Positions 33,666 through 41,969 of a DNA stretch of 64,000 nt are shown one piece after another. Both the position numbers and the translations under genes were made by a program. A model generated the notes under the pieces. It worked only from the letters and a program-made list of their open reading frames with translations, ran no database searches and was not told where the DNA came from. Every line of letters starts with the position of its first letter. The first letter of the stretch is position 1. The stretch is from an uncultured Oscillibacter sp. (GTDB lineage: Bacteria > Bacillota > Clostridia > Oscillospirales > Oscillospiraceae). The stretch spans positions 124,001-188,000 of the forward strand of contig CANAWG010000001.1 in assembly GCA_947365245.1 (NCBI GenBank). Reading direction: 5' to 3'.

Positions 33666-34738
33666 TTCGCTCCCTCCGTCTTTCTCGTCAGGGCATAGAT
33701 CACCATGCCGTTGGAGACGATGATGCGGATGACCTCGCTGACGTCCGTGTGGATCAGGGCGGTGATTACCGTGGGCGTCATGGTCACCAGGCCCTGGAAG
33801 AGGAACGTACCGATGATGACGTTGGAGATCGAGGCCTTATTCACCGACGCGCCGCCGATGAGAACGGCCGCCACCGCCGGCATGGTCATATTCTGAGGGG
33901 CCGTGTAGAGCTGCACAAAGCCGAAGCCCTGCTGATAGACCAACACGCCCACGGCGCCCAGCCACGTGGACAGGATCACCGACAGGATCCGGATCCGGTC
34001 CACGTCGATGCCGGAGGCCCTGGCAAATATGGGGTTGGAGCCCACGGCGGTCATGGCCGTGCCGGTCTTGGTGTGGAGGAACGCCCACACCAGCAGTGCC
34101 AGCAGGGCAAAGAACAGGATGGACCCGGTGGGAACCACCAGATTGATTCCCAGGGGGTTCAGGTCGATCTCCAGGAACTTGGAGAGGACGCCCGCGTAGA
34201 AGCTGTCCAGGGCGAACATGTTCCGCAGGCCCACGCCGGTGTACGCCATGACGATGGAGGGGTTCTTGTAGGGGATCAGCAGCCACATGATGCACATGAA
34301 AGAAACGGAGGAGAACCCCACGTAGGTGGCCACCATCATCTCGCCGCCCTTGATCTTGTTCAGCAGCGCGCCGTAGCCGCCGCCGAAGAGGATGGCGAAG
34401 GGGGTAGACACCACAATGGCCATCAGGAAGCTCATGGGCCCGGTAAAGCCCATCTCAATGGCCAGCGTGCCGCCCAAAAGCCCCGCCAGAATGCCCAGGG
34501 GGATGCCGAAGTTCAGTCCGCAGCCGGAGTGGATCATGGGCACCATGGCCAGCACCAGCACGGCGTTCCAGCTGAAGCGGTTGATGACGTTGGTGATCTG
34601 GGTGGACAGGTCGGACCCGGTGATGGGAGCCATAATGAAGAGGAAGATCAAAAATCCGGTGATAATCAGTCTCGGCAGGCCGAAGGCATTGACGAGCTGA
34701 CCAAACTGGGTTTGCCGCAGTCGTTCTGATTTGCTCAT
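33662..34738 (-). CDS. ABC importer permease (branched-chain/ribose type), first copy
   Basis: 358 residues, same family as the next gene: NPIFARASGIDVDRIRILSV (coupling region, ~220) and LIGGASVNKASISNVIIGTF (~290) align with the partner. It has about nine hydrophobic helices. The start at 34738 is chosen because AGGAGGG lies eight bases ahead; an in-frame start 21 bases upstream overlaps that site. It sits 13 bases after the ATPase gene. Confidence 0.92.
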   Translation of the reverse strand: MSKSERLRQTQFGQLVNAFGLPRLIITGFLIFLFIMAPITGSDLSTQITNVINRFSWNAVLVLAMVPMIHSGCGLNFGIPLGILAGLLGGTLAIEMGFTGPMSFLMAIVVSTPFAILFGGGYGALLNKIKGGEMMVATYVGFSSVSFMCIMWLLIPYKNPSIVMAYTGVGLRNMFALDSFYAGVLSKFLEIDLNPLGINLVVPTGSILFFALLALLVWAFLHTKTGTAMTAVGSNPIFARASGIDVDRIRILSVILSTWLGAVGVLVYQQGFGFVQLYTAPQNMTMPAVAAVLIGGASVNKASISNVIIGTFLFQGLVTMTPTVITALIHTDVSEVIRIIVSNGMVIYALTRKTEGAK

Positions 34739-34751
34739 GTCGATACCCTCC

Positions 34752-36362
34752 TTACACAACTTGACTGACCATCAGCGTGCCGAACTCCTCCGAGGAGGCC
34801 GCCGCGGGCAGAATGCCCGCCACCCGGCCGCCGGAGATGATGGCGATGCGGTCACAGGTCTGCCGCAGCTCCTCCAGCTCCGAGGAGATCATGACCACGG
34901 TGACGCCGCTGTCCCGGTTGAACTGCTTCAGGGCGTCCAGCACCAGGGCCTTGGCGCCCACGTCAATGCCCCGGGTGGGCTCCGACACGAAGAGGAACTG
35001 GGGCTCCAGGGCAAAGGCCTTGGCCAGGCACACCTTCTGCTGGTTGCCGCCGGAGAGCTCCCTGGCCTTCTGCTTGGAGCTGGTGCACTTGATCTCCAGG
35101 GCGTCAATGTATTTCTGCGTCACGGCGTGAATGGCCTTTTCATCCCGCCACTTGACGGCGCCGCCGAAGAGTTTTTTCAAAAACTTGTTCTGGATCTGCA
35201 TGGCGGGGAACGCCACGTTCCACTCCAGCGTCTCATCCAGGAGAAGCCCCACGCCCCGCCGGTCCTCCGACACGAAAGCCAGCGAGGAGTCCAGGCACTT
35301 CCGGGGGCTGTTGAGGGGGATCTCCCGGCCGTCGAACTCCACGGTGCCGCCGGCCTCATAGAGGCCCATGACGCCGTTGGGGATGCCCAGCTTGCCCTGT
35401 CCGGCAAGGCCGCCGATGCCCAGGATCTCGCCCTCCCGGACCTCCAGCGACACGTCCCGCACGGTCTCTCCGGGCATGTCCACCCACAGGTGCTGGATGG
35501 ACATAATGGTCCTGGCGTCCCCCTGGTCGTCGGCCTTGGCCTCCGCGGGGGCGGCTGCGCCGCTGTGCACGTCGCGGCCCACCATCCAGCGGGTAATGTC
35601 CGCCACGCTGGTCTCGGCGGAGGGCACGTCCCGGACCACCTTGCCGTCCCGCATGACCACCACCTTGTCGCACACCGCCAAAATCTCGTGGAGGCGGTGG
35701 GTGATGAAGATGACGGAGATGCCCCGGGCGGCCATGCCCCGGATAGAGTCCAGCAGCGCCTCGGCCTCTTTTTCCGTCAGCACGGCGGTGGGCTCGTCCA
35801 GAATGAGGAGCTTCAGCTGGTCCTTGCTCAGCTCCCGGGCGATCTCGGTAAACTGCTTGTGGCCCACGGGCATGCTGCTGATGAGCATCTTCGCGTCGAT
35901 CTCCACGCCCATCTTCTGGATCGCCTCCGTGGAGCGGCGGTCCATCTCCTTGTAATCCAGGGTGTTCAGCCGGGGGCCGAAGACCTCTGAGATCACATTC
36001 TTCTTCTGGGGCTCCCGGTTGAGCAGGATATTCTCCGTGGCGGTGAAGCCGGGGATCAGGGAGAACTCCTGATGCACCATGCCGATGCCCGCTTTCAGCG
36101 CGTCGAACGGCGTGGCGAACTCCACCTTTTCACCGTTGATCAAAACGTCGCCCTCGTAGCCGCCGGTCTCCCGGATCACGTCCATACCGAAGAGGATCTT
36201 CATCAGCGTGGACTTGCCCGCGCCGTTCTCGCCGCACAGGCCCAGAACCTCTCCCGCGCCCAGTGTGAAATTGATGTCCGTCAGGACCTGGTTGCCGAAG
36301 AAGTCTTTCTTAATGCTGCGCATCTCCAGCAGAGGAGCACTTGAACTGCCTATGGAAATCAC
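34752..36362 (-). CDS. Duplicated ABC importer ATP-binding protein (sugar/nucleoside type)
   Basis: 536 residues with two ABC cassettes, as in RbsA/MglA/YufO. The first has Walker A GENGAGKST (~40), signature region MPVGHKQFTEIARELS (~165) and LLILDEPTAVLTEKE (Walker B, ~185); the second has a degenerate P-loop (GGLAGQGKLG), signature LSGGNQQKVCLAKAF (~430) and FVSEPTRGIDVGAK (~455). The second site is probably weak in hydrolysis, as is usual for the family. The start is a GTG after AAAAAGGG; an ATG 39 bases later is possible. Confidence 0.92.
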   Translation of the reverse strand: MISIGSSSAPLLEMRSIKKDFFGNQVLTDINFTLGAGEVLGLCGENGAGKSTLMKILFGMDVIRETGGYEGDVLINGEKVEFATPFDALKAGIGMVHQEFSLIPGFTATENILLNREPQKKNVISEVFGPRLNTLDYKEMDRRSTEAIQKMGVEIDAKMLISSMPVGHKQFTEIARELSKDQLKLLILDEPTAVLTEKEAEALLDSIRGMAARGISVIFITHRLHEILAVCDKVVVMRDGKVVRDVPSAETSVADITRWMVGRDVHSGAAAPAEAKADDQGDARTIMSIQHLWVDMPGETVRDVSLEVREGEILGIGGLAGQGKLGIPNGVMGLYEAGGTVEFDGREIPLNSPRKCLDSSLAFVSEDRRGVGLLLDETLEWNVAFPAMQIQNKFLKKLFGGAVKWRDEKAIHAVTQKYIDALEIKCTSSKQKARELSGGNQQKVCLAKAFALEPQFLFVSEPTRGIDVGAKALVLDALKQFNRDSGVTVVMISSELEELRQTCDRIAIISGGRVAGILPAAASSEEFGTLMVSQVV

Positions 36363-36378
36363 ACCCTTTTTCTAAAGT

Positions 36379-36481
36379 CCTGTATTCACAACCGCAAACG
36401 CCGTCCCGGTCCGCCGCCGTTTCCAGTTGTGAATACAGGTTGCAGGATTTTAAGAAACGGGGGGAGGATGAACCTCCCCCC
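36379..36481 (-). terminator. Hairpins between the binding-protein gene and the ATPase gene
   Basis: Reading toward the ATPase gene, GGGGGGAGG/CCTCCCCCC (36481-36459) with GTTTCTTA after it looks like a leaky terminator. Next comes CCTGTATTCACAAC with its exact complement (36379-36392 and 36426-36439). The pair would let the binding-protein gene be expressed above the membrane genes, or protect its 3' end. Confidence 0.6.
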
Positions 36482-36520
36482 TGTCTCCGTTGTCAAATTC
36501 TCTTGCGAGGCAAGCGCGTC

Positions 36521-37789
36521 TTACTTCACGGTGAAGTACTTCTCGGGCACCTCAACCTCGGTGGCGCCCATGAACTGGCCGGGATTGCCCATGATATAGG
36601 TATCCTGGTAGATCAGGAACACGTTGTCCTCCTTGACGCCGGTGTCGGCGTTGGTGTAGCCGGAGCCGTTCCAGGCGGCCTTGGGAGAGTACTCCTGCAG
36701 GGCGGCGGCCACGTCGTCCATGTTGGTGATCTCGGCCTTGCCCTCGATGACGTTGATGGCGTGCTGGGCCAGGCCCGCGGACAGGCAGTAGCCGTAGGAG
36801 TAGGCCCAGGTGCCGAAGCGGCCGGCGCCGCCGGCGTCCACGACGGCCTTCTCCACCTTGGCGAGGATGGCGTCAAAGTCGCCGGCCTCGGCGGTCAGGT
36901 CCAGATCGCCCAGAGCGTTGGGATAGCCCATCAGAGGAGAGGGCAGGTCGGCCTCGATGAAGTAGCCGCCCAGCTCCAGCAGGCGCTGCAGCAGAGGAGC
37001 GGTGTGGGCGTCGTTGGTGCAGAAGTAGGCGGAGTTCTGGCCGTACTTCTGGATCCACTCGGGGGCCTTCTCCAGCACGTAGGCCTGGGCGCCGGTGACG
37101 CCCACGTCGGTGGTGGGATCGGGAGCGGTCTCCAGGACGAACTCCATGCCGAACTCCTTGCAGGCCTCCTGCATGACGGCCACACGGCGGCTCATGGTCT
37201 CATAGGACATGTGCCGGGGGAAGGAGATGTGCACGAACGTGTCGCAGCCCAGGTCATGGGCGGTCTTGATAATCAGGTAGCCGCGGGAGACGAAGTCGTT
37301 GTTGCACACCAGGTCCGCGGAGGCGCCCACCACGGGCAGGTCCTCGTGGGCCTCGCCGGCCAGGCACAGGATGTCGGGGCGGCGCTCCTTGATCTGGGTG
37401 AACGCCTCGGCGGTGCCGGGAACGGACTGGTTGACGATGATGGCTTTCATCAGAGGATCGTCGGACATGTTGACGATGGTCTGGATGGTGGTCTCCAGCT
37501 CCTCGGTGAAGTTGTCGGGATAGGTGGCAAGCTTCACCTTGTCCTCGCCGTACTTGGCCTGAATGGCCTCAGCGCCGCGCAGGTCGTCCTCGGACTGGGA
37601 CACGGTGCCGGTGATGATGCCGATGTGCCAGTCCTCGGCGGGCTCGGCGGCGTCGCCGCCCTCCTGGGGCTGGTCGGTGTTGGCGGGGGTGTCGGTGTTG
37701 GCGGGGGCATTGCTGCCGCCGTTGCCGCCGCAGGCCGCCAGCGACAGGATCATAGCCAGCGCCAGCAGCATGGTGAGAAACTTCTTCAT
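36521..37789 (-). CDS. DUF3798 lipoprotein, substrate-binding component of an ABC importer
   Basis: 422 residues with a lipoprotein signal (KKFLTMLLALAMILSLAAC, lipid Cys at ~20) and a Gly/Asn/Pro linker before a periplasmic-binding fold. Segments such as WHIGIITGTVSQSEDDLRGA (~60), KAIIVNQSVPGTAEAF and FVHISFPRHMSYE resemble DUF3798 proteins, distant relatives of the ribose and BMP binding proteins. GGAGG sets the ATG at 37789; a strong promoter is 100 bases upstream. It leads the operon: binding protein, ATPase, two permeases, DUF6672-like protein. The ligand cannot be told from sequence. Confidence 0.85.
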   Translation of the reverse strand: MKKFLTMLLALAMILSLAACGGNGGSNAPANTDTPANTDQPQEGGDAAEPAEDWHIGIITGTVSQSEDDLRGAEAIQAKYGEDKVKLATYPDNFTEELETTIQTIVNMSDDPLMKAIIVNQSVPGTAEAFTQIKERRPDILCLAGEAHEDLPVVGASADLVCNNDFVSRGYLIIKTAHDLGCDTFVHISFPRHMSYETMSRRVAVMQEACKEFGMEFVLETAPDPTTDVGVTGAQAYVLEKAPEWIQKYGQNSAYFCTNDAHTAPLLQRLLELGGYFIEADLPSPLMGYPNALGDLDLTAEAGDFDAILAKVEKAVVDAGGAGRFGTWAYSYGYCLSAGLAQHAINVIEGKAEITNMDDVAAALQEYSPKAAWNGSGYTNADTGVKEDNVFLIYQDTYIMGNPGQFMGATEVEVPEKYFTVK

Positions 37790-37890
37790 TGCAAACCTCC
37801 AAAAATTTTTATGGTCCCGGCGCACAGCCCTCCTCTCCATGGTTTGTCCGCAAACCATGGGAAAAGGCGTACGCCTTTTGAACCTTATTT

Positions 37891-37918
37891 ATTTTAACAA
37901 AAATTTCATTTTTGTCAA
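37891..37918 (-). promoter_or_regulatory. Promoter of the ABC importer operon
   Basis: Minus strand TTGACA (37918-37913) and TAAAAT (37896-37891) with a 16-base spacer. The leader then carries two hairpins, AAAAGGCG/CGCCTTTT (~37862-37879) and CCATGGTTT/AAACCATGG (~37837-37860). Confidence 0.75.
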
Positions 37919-38015
37919 CCGCATTTCGCATATTTGCCGCAAATAATCGGACTGTTTTTCAAAATCGCCCCGTTCCCAGGCGATACGGCTGTTGAAAAAT
38001 TTAAAAACTCCCATC

Positions 38016-38044
38016 TTGCCAAGCGGTTCCCCTCCGCGTATAAT
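38016..38044 (+). promoter_or_regulatory. Promoter of the FapA/CheX unit
   Basis: TTGCCA (38016-38021), 17-base spacer, TATAAT (38039-38044); the start codon follows 37 bases later. Confidence 0.8.
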
Positions 38045-38080
38045 GGGAGTAAATTACGATGGAAACGGCGGTGTGCAGAG

Positions 38081-39829
38081 ATGTCATGGAAAGAGACGAT
38101 TGCCAATATCCTGTTCGGCCCGAAAGCGGAGACAGCGCCGGACGACGAGGCCGGCGCCGACCAGGAGGCCGCGGCGGCGGAGACCGCCGCGGAGCCCCAG
38201 GGCGGCGGGTTTGTCGATCCGGCCCGTCTGGAGCTTCCGCCGGACCACGCCCTCTTCCGCCTCTATGATCTGCGCCGGCGGAAATCCGGCTATCTGCCGG
38301 CGCCCCGCCTCTCGCTGGACGAGGACGGCGTTCTCCCGCCGGAGATGGTTCAGCGGGAGCTGGGCCGTCTGCGCTCCGCCATGACCAGCGTGTGCGGCGC
38401 GCGGCTGAAGCAGGTCCGGGACATGGAAAAGCCGAGCCGCCCCGCCAAAAAGAAGCCGGAGCCGGAACCGGAGCCGGAGGCTCCCCCGGCTCTGGACGCG
38501 ATGCCCTATTTCTTTCTCTCCGCGGATAAGCTCTACGCCTGGGTCATCGTATTCCCCCCCGTGGGACCGGGACAGGAGCTCAGCCGCGACCTGCTCCTGG
38601 GGACCATGCTGGCCCAGGACATCTCTTTCGGCGTGGACGAGCGTCTGGTGGACCGGCTGTCCCACGATGAGGAGCGGTATTTCCACCTCTTCCTCATCGC
38701 CAGGGGGAAGCCCGCCTTTGACGGGGAGAACGGCAACATCGTGGACTACTTCCCCCGGTCCATCGACCGGGTGCTGGAGGTGGACGAGTACGGACAGGTG
38801 GACTACACCAACCTCAACCTGATCCGCAACGTCAAGATGGGGCAGGATATCTGCCGGCTGATTCAGCCCACGGAGGGCGATCCCGGGCGGACCGTCCTGG
38901 ACCAGGAGATCCCCGCCAAGAGCGGCAGGCCCGTCCCCCTGCCCAAGGGGCGGAACACCGAGATCAGCGAGGACGGCCTCACCCTCATCGCCTCCATGGC
39001 GGGGCACGTGGAGTTCACCGGCCGCAGCTTTCAGGTCAAGCCCGTGCTGGACATCCAGGGCGACGTGGATTTCTCCACGGGGGACATCAACTTCATCGGG
39101 GACATCAACATCGAAGGCGACGTGCTCAGCGGCTTTACCGTCCGGGCCATGGGCAACATCCACGTGGGCGGCGTTGTGGAGGCCGGCAGCTCGGTGGAAT
39201 CCGGCGGCGACCTGGTGGTGGTCAAGGGCATCCTGGGGGACGGGACCACCATTGTCCGCTCCCAGCGGAGCATCTTCTCCAAGTACATTGAAAACGCCAC
39301 CATCTACGCCCGGGAAAACCTTCAGACCGACTGCATCATCAACGGCAGCGTCTACTGCGACGGCGAGGTCGTGGTCCGCTCCGGCCGGGGCTGCATCATG
39401 GGCGGCCGGATCTGGGCCTCCAAAAAGGTGAATGTCCGGACCGTGGGCTCCCAGTCCGAGGTCCGTACCTCCATCGCCCTGGGGGGCCTGCCCTGCACCA
39501 ACTTCGAGCGGGAGATCGTCCAGAAGGAGCTGAAGAATCTGGAGATGGAGCTGGAGAAGCTGGAGTGCCAGCTGGACAGCCCCACCAAGTCCAGCATCCT
39601 GGGCAAGACGCGAATGAAGCTCTCCGTGGCCGAGCTCAAGCTCAAGCAGCTGGAGGAGGACCTGGCCGACATCAAGCTGACGCTGGAGGAGAAAGAGAGT
39701 GGGCGGCTGGAGTGCTCCACCGCCTACCCCGGAACGGAGATCAGCTTCGGCGACGAGATCCTCCGCCTTCGGCATGAGACCCGCCAGTGTGTGGTCAAAA
39801 TGGTATGCGGCGAGATCGTGGTCTTGTAG
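38081..39829 (+). CDS. FapA/DUF342 family protein
   Basis: 582 residues. Residues ~30-45 are Ala/Glu-rich, then an N-terminal domain (~130-300) leads into the DUF342 beta-helix-like repeats (VDFSTGDINFIGDINIEGDV, given in part as GDINFIGDINIEGDV, ~330-470). A long coiled coil (KELKNLEMELEKLECQLD, ~485-540) closes the protein. FapA-like proteins help switch flagellar assembly or polar localisation in vibrios, but many DUF342 proteins occur in bacteria lacking flagella. No flagellar gene is nearby. The start at 38081 is the first in-frame ATG after a perfect promoter; its ribosome site is weak. Confidence 0.88.
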   Translation: MSWKETIANILFGPKAETAPDDEAGADQEAAAAETAAEPQGGGFVDPARLELPPDHALFRLYDLRRRKSGYLPAPRLSLDEDGVLPPEMVQRELGRLRSAMTSVCGARLKQVRDMEKPSRPAKKKPEPEPEPEAPPALDAMPYFFLSADKLYAWVIVFPPVGPGQELSRDLLLGTMLAQDISFGVDERLVDRLSHDEERYFHLFLIARGKPAFDGENGNIVDYFPRSIDRVLEVDEYGQVDYTNLNLIRNVKMGQDICRLIQPTEGDPGRTVLDQEIPAKSGRPVPLPKGRNTEISEDGLTLIASMAGHVEFTGRSFQVKPVLDIQGDVDFSTGDINFIGDINIEGDVLSGFTVRAMGNIHVGGVVEAGSSVESGGDLVVVKGILGDGTTIVRSQRSIFSKYIENATIYARENLQTDCIINGSVYCDGEVVVRSGRGCIMGGRIWASKKVNVRTVGSQSEVRTSIALGGLPCTNFEREIVQKELKNLEMELEKLECQLDSPTKSSILGKTRMKLSVAELKLKQLEEDLADIKLTLEEKESGRLECSTAYPGTEISFGDEILRLRHETRQCVVKMVCGEIVVL

Positions 39830-39866
39830 ATACGCGCCGCGGAAAGCGAAAGAGAGGAGGCGGCGA

Positions 39867-40361
39867 ATGTACAACTCAGTGCCGCAGCAGGACCTGATGG
39901 AGATTTACGACCAGATCGCCCGGGAGATCACTCCCCAGGCGGCGGGCATCCGGCTCCAGCCGGGCGGCGAGGGCCCGCGGGAGGAGATCTGCACGGTATG
40001 CATCCTTTTTGAAAAGGAGTTCCGCATGGCCCTGTCGGTCTGCGCGGAGAAATCCATGTTCGTCCGGACGGCCCAATACATGATGCAGACGGAGGAGATC
40101 AGCCGGCAGGACATCGAGGACGTGGCGAAAGAGTACATCAACGTGCTGTGCGGCCACTTCGCCTCCCGCCTGTTCCGCCTGACCAAGACCCCCGCCCGGT
40201 TCAGCGTCCCGGCCTTTCACGAGGGGCGCCGCCCGCTGGAGGGGCACCGGGAGGACTTTGTCCTCACCTACACCGGCGACGGGGACGAGCACGTGCAGCT
40301 GATTCATTACACCCCCCTGAAGGCCGCGCCGGACCCCCTCTCCCGGGGAGGCGCTGAATAA
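39867..40361 (+). CDS. CheX-like phosphatase-type protein
   Basis: 164 residues in the CheC/CheX fold. The helix EISRQDIEDVAKEYINVLCGHFASRL (given in part as EDVAKEYINVLCGHFASRL, ~90-110) carries the E-xx-N motif of CheX active sites (E...N in EDVAKEYIN). CheX dephosphorylates CheY. AGAGGAGG lies seven bases before the ATG. It lies 37 bases after the FapA-like gene and ~100 bases before a CheY-like receiver, so the three probably work together. Confidence 0.75.
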   Translation: MYNSVPQQDLMEIYDQIAREITPQAAGIRLQPGGEGPREEICTVCILFEKEFRMALSVCAEKSMFVRTAQYMMQTEEISRQDIEDVAKEYINVLCGHFASRLFRLTKTPARFSVPAFHEGRRPLEGHREDFVLTYTGDGDEHVQLIHYTPLKAAPDPLSRGGAE

Positions 40362-40459
40362 CCCCCTATACGCAACTTCACACCACAGTTTTCCGCAGGA
40401 CTGCGCACGCTGATCCCATCGGCGCTCTCCTAAGACTTACAGAAAAAGGAAGTAAATGT

Positions 40460-40831
40460 ATGAAAAAACAGGTCATGGTCGTGGACGACTCCCGGATGAT
40501 GGAGCTGCAGATCCGCAAATTCCTGGAGGGATCCGACTTTGAGATAGCGGCCTACTGCGACAACGGCGAAGACGCCATTGCCCGCTACGGGGAGATCCAG
40601 CCCGACGTTGTCACCATGGACATCATCATGCCCGGCATCGACGGTCTGGAGACCGCCAGGGTCATCCTGGAGGAGCACCCGGACGCGCGGATTGTCATGG
40701 TCTCCTCCCTGATCTACGACGACACCATCAACGAGGCCCAGGAGATCGGGGCCAAGACTTTTCTCTACAAGCCCATCACCCAGGAGGCCCTGCTCCGGAC
40801 GCTGACGGAGGTCACGGAGGACGGGGACTAA
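40460..40831 (+). CDS. Single-domain CheY-like response regulator
   Basis: 123 residues, one receiver domain and no output domain. The phosphorylation site is the Asp in VVTMDIIMPGIDGLE (~54), with the acidic pair at VVDDSRMM (~9-10), Ser/Thr at VMVSSLI (~83) and the conserved Lys in FLYKPIT (~105). The upstream CheX-like gene encodes a probable phosphatase for it. A cognate kinase is not adjacent; the outputless hybrid kinase at 10555 is one possible source. Confidence 0.95.
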   Translation: MKKQVMVVDDSRMMELQIRKFLEGSDFEIAAYCDNGEDAIARYGEIQPDVVTMDIIMPGIDGLETARVILEEHPDARIVMVSSLIYDDTINEAQEIGAKTFLYKPITQEALLRTLTEVTEDGD

Positions 40832-40840
40832 ATCCCGGCG

Positions 40841-40880
40841 AAAAGGAGACGGAGGACGCTTTGTCCCCCGTCTCCTTTTT
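40841..40880 (+). terminator. Terminator after the CheY-like gene
   Basis: AAAAGGAGACGG pairs with CCGTCTCCTTTT, followed by a run of six T; A-rich on the other side, so it can also stop transcripts from the convergent side. Confidence 0.88.
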
Positions 40881-40920
40881 TATCTTGACCTTATGCCCTT
40901 TGATGCCGGCCCCCGGCCGT

Positions 40921-41343
40921 CTACCGGTCCTCCCAGCCCTCCAGGTCGTCCATGGACAGCACCGCCATCACCAGGGCCACCAGGAGCAATATCACGTAGC
41001 CCACCAGCACGCTGCTCATCAGCCGGTCCACCAGGGCCATGACCAGGAAGAGCGCCGCCGTATCCAGCACCACCAGCAGCGCCTTCGCCTTACCCATGGA
41101 GATTCGGTGGAGCATCAAAAGCGCCCGGGGAAGGGCCTTGACCAGGATCTGCACCGGGAATCCCAGCGCGCCGCAGAAGAGGACGAAAAGAATCATCGTG
41201 GACAGGGAGTCGTATGCGGCGCCGAACCACCGCATCACCGTCTCGCCGGGCATATCCAGCGACGCGGCCACCGCCATCATCCCGGCCGCCAGCACCGCGC
41301 AGCCGGCCAGAATCGCAATGCGCTTTTTCACTCTTCCGCTCAT
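40921..41343 (-). CDS. Small integral membrane protein
   Basis: 140 residues with four hydrophobic segments (IAILAGCAVLAAGMMAVAA, LSTMILFVLFCGALGFPV, LLVVLDTAALFLVMAL, VLVGYVILLLVALVMAVL) and an acidic C-terminus (DDLEGWEDR). The arrangement recalls small YrvL-like regulators but I cannot assign it. Its own promoter (TTGACA-17-TATACT) lies upstream. No ribosome site is strong (GGAGGCGGCCC before the ATG). Function unknown. Confidence 0.72.
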   Translation of the reverse strand: MSGRVKKRIAILAGCAVLAAGMMAVAASLDMPGETVMRWFGAAYDSLSTMILFVLFCGALGFPVQILVKALPRALLMLHRISMGKAKALLVVLDTAALFLVMALVDRLMSSVLVGYVILLLVALVMAVLSMDDLEGWEDR

Positions 41344-41391
41344 GGGCCGCCTCCTCCCGTGGTCTCATACGTCCTTTGCAATCTGCCGAGA

Positions 41392-41420
41392 AGTATACCA
41401 TGGCAGGAATTTTCTGTCAA
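41392..41420 (-). promoter_or_regulatory. Promoter of the small membrane protein gene
   Basis: Minus strand TTGACA (41420-41415), 17-base spacer, TATACT (41397-41392), about 50 bases before the start. Confidence 0.8.
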
Positions 41421-41690
41421 CCTCCCCGCCGCGGGGTCCCGGGCGCCGCGGCGTCCTATGCACACCCCGCCGTATATTATACTGCATTCCGCGCCGGCGG
41501 ACCGCCGGAGGCGCCGCCCGTCCTTTGCCGGGGAGGTATTCGATTACCCCTCCCGATTTTGCCGCGATCACATCCGATACGCCGCCCGTCCGATTCATGC
41601 GCCATATACGGGTTTCGACCGCATAATATTTCCTTTCCGTTGGATATCCTGACAGGTTTCAGCGCTTTTCAGGCTCTTCGTTTAGTGAAC

Positions 41691-41719
41691 TTGACAAGCC
41701 CCAAAATTTGGGCTATGAT
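41691..41719 (+). promoter_or_regulatory. CoA-transferase promoter with a palindrome in its spacer
   Basis: TTGACA (41691-41696) and TATGAT (41714-41719), 17 apart. The spacer is almost filled by the dyad CCCAAA-A-TTTGGG (41700-41712), a likely operator. An inverted relative, CAAATTTTGG, recurs at 41863-41872. The bases 41421-41690 show nothing I can name. Confidence 0.8.
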
Positions 41720-41969
41720 AATCACAAGCACATGCCGCTGCCGAATAGACGGCATAGCAGATTCCATGCTCATCGGTGCATTCCAGCATGAGGAGGTTTG
41801 AAGCGAAGCGCAGTCTAAGTTGCAGGGTATGGGAAGCGCGGGCCGGTAAGGTTTGCTCTTCTCAAATTTTGGCTGTTCCCACTCCGGCGCCGGGAGCGCC
41901 GCCACCGCGGCAGATGGCGGCGCGGCGTACCGGGCAGGTGGGCGCGGCGAAGGGAGTAAGAAAAAGAAC
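41720..41969 (+). promoter_or_regulatory. Long structured leader of the CoA-transferase operon
   Basis: About 250 bases separate the promoter from the start. Stems include GCCG/CGGC at ~41734-41748, CATGCT/AGCATG (41767-41792) and a perfect GCGCCGCCA/TGGCGGCGC (~41899-41927) without a T-run. No known riboswitch core, including lysine, cobalamin, glycine and T-box, was recognised. Regulation is likely but its kind is unknown. Confidence 0.45.

Noticed and set aside
41720-41969. A second lysine riboswitch before the CoA-transferase genes
   Set aside because: The L-box core elements (AGAGG-GC, GCCGAA, GGAG-GCTAT) do not appear in order; only generic stems are present.
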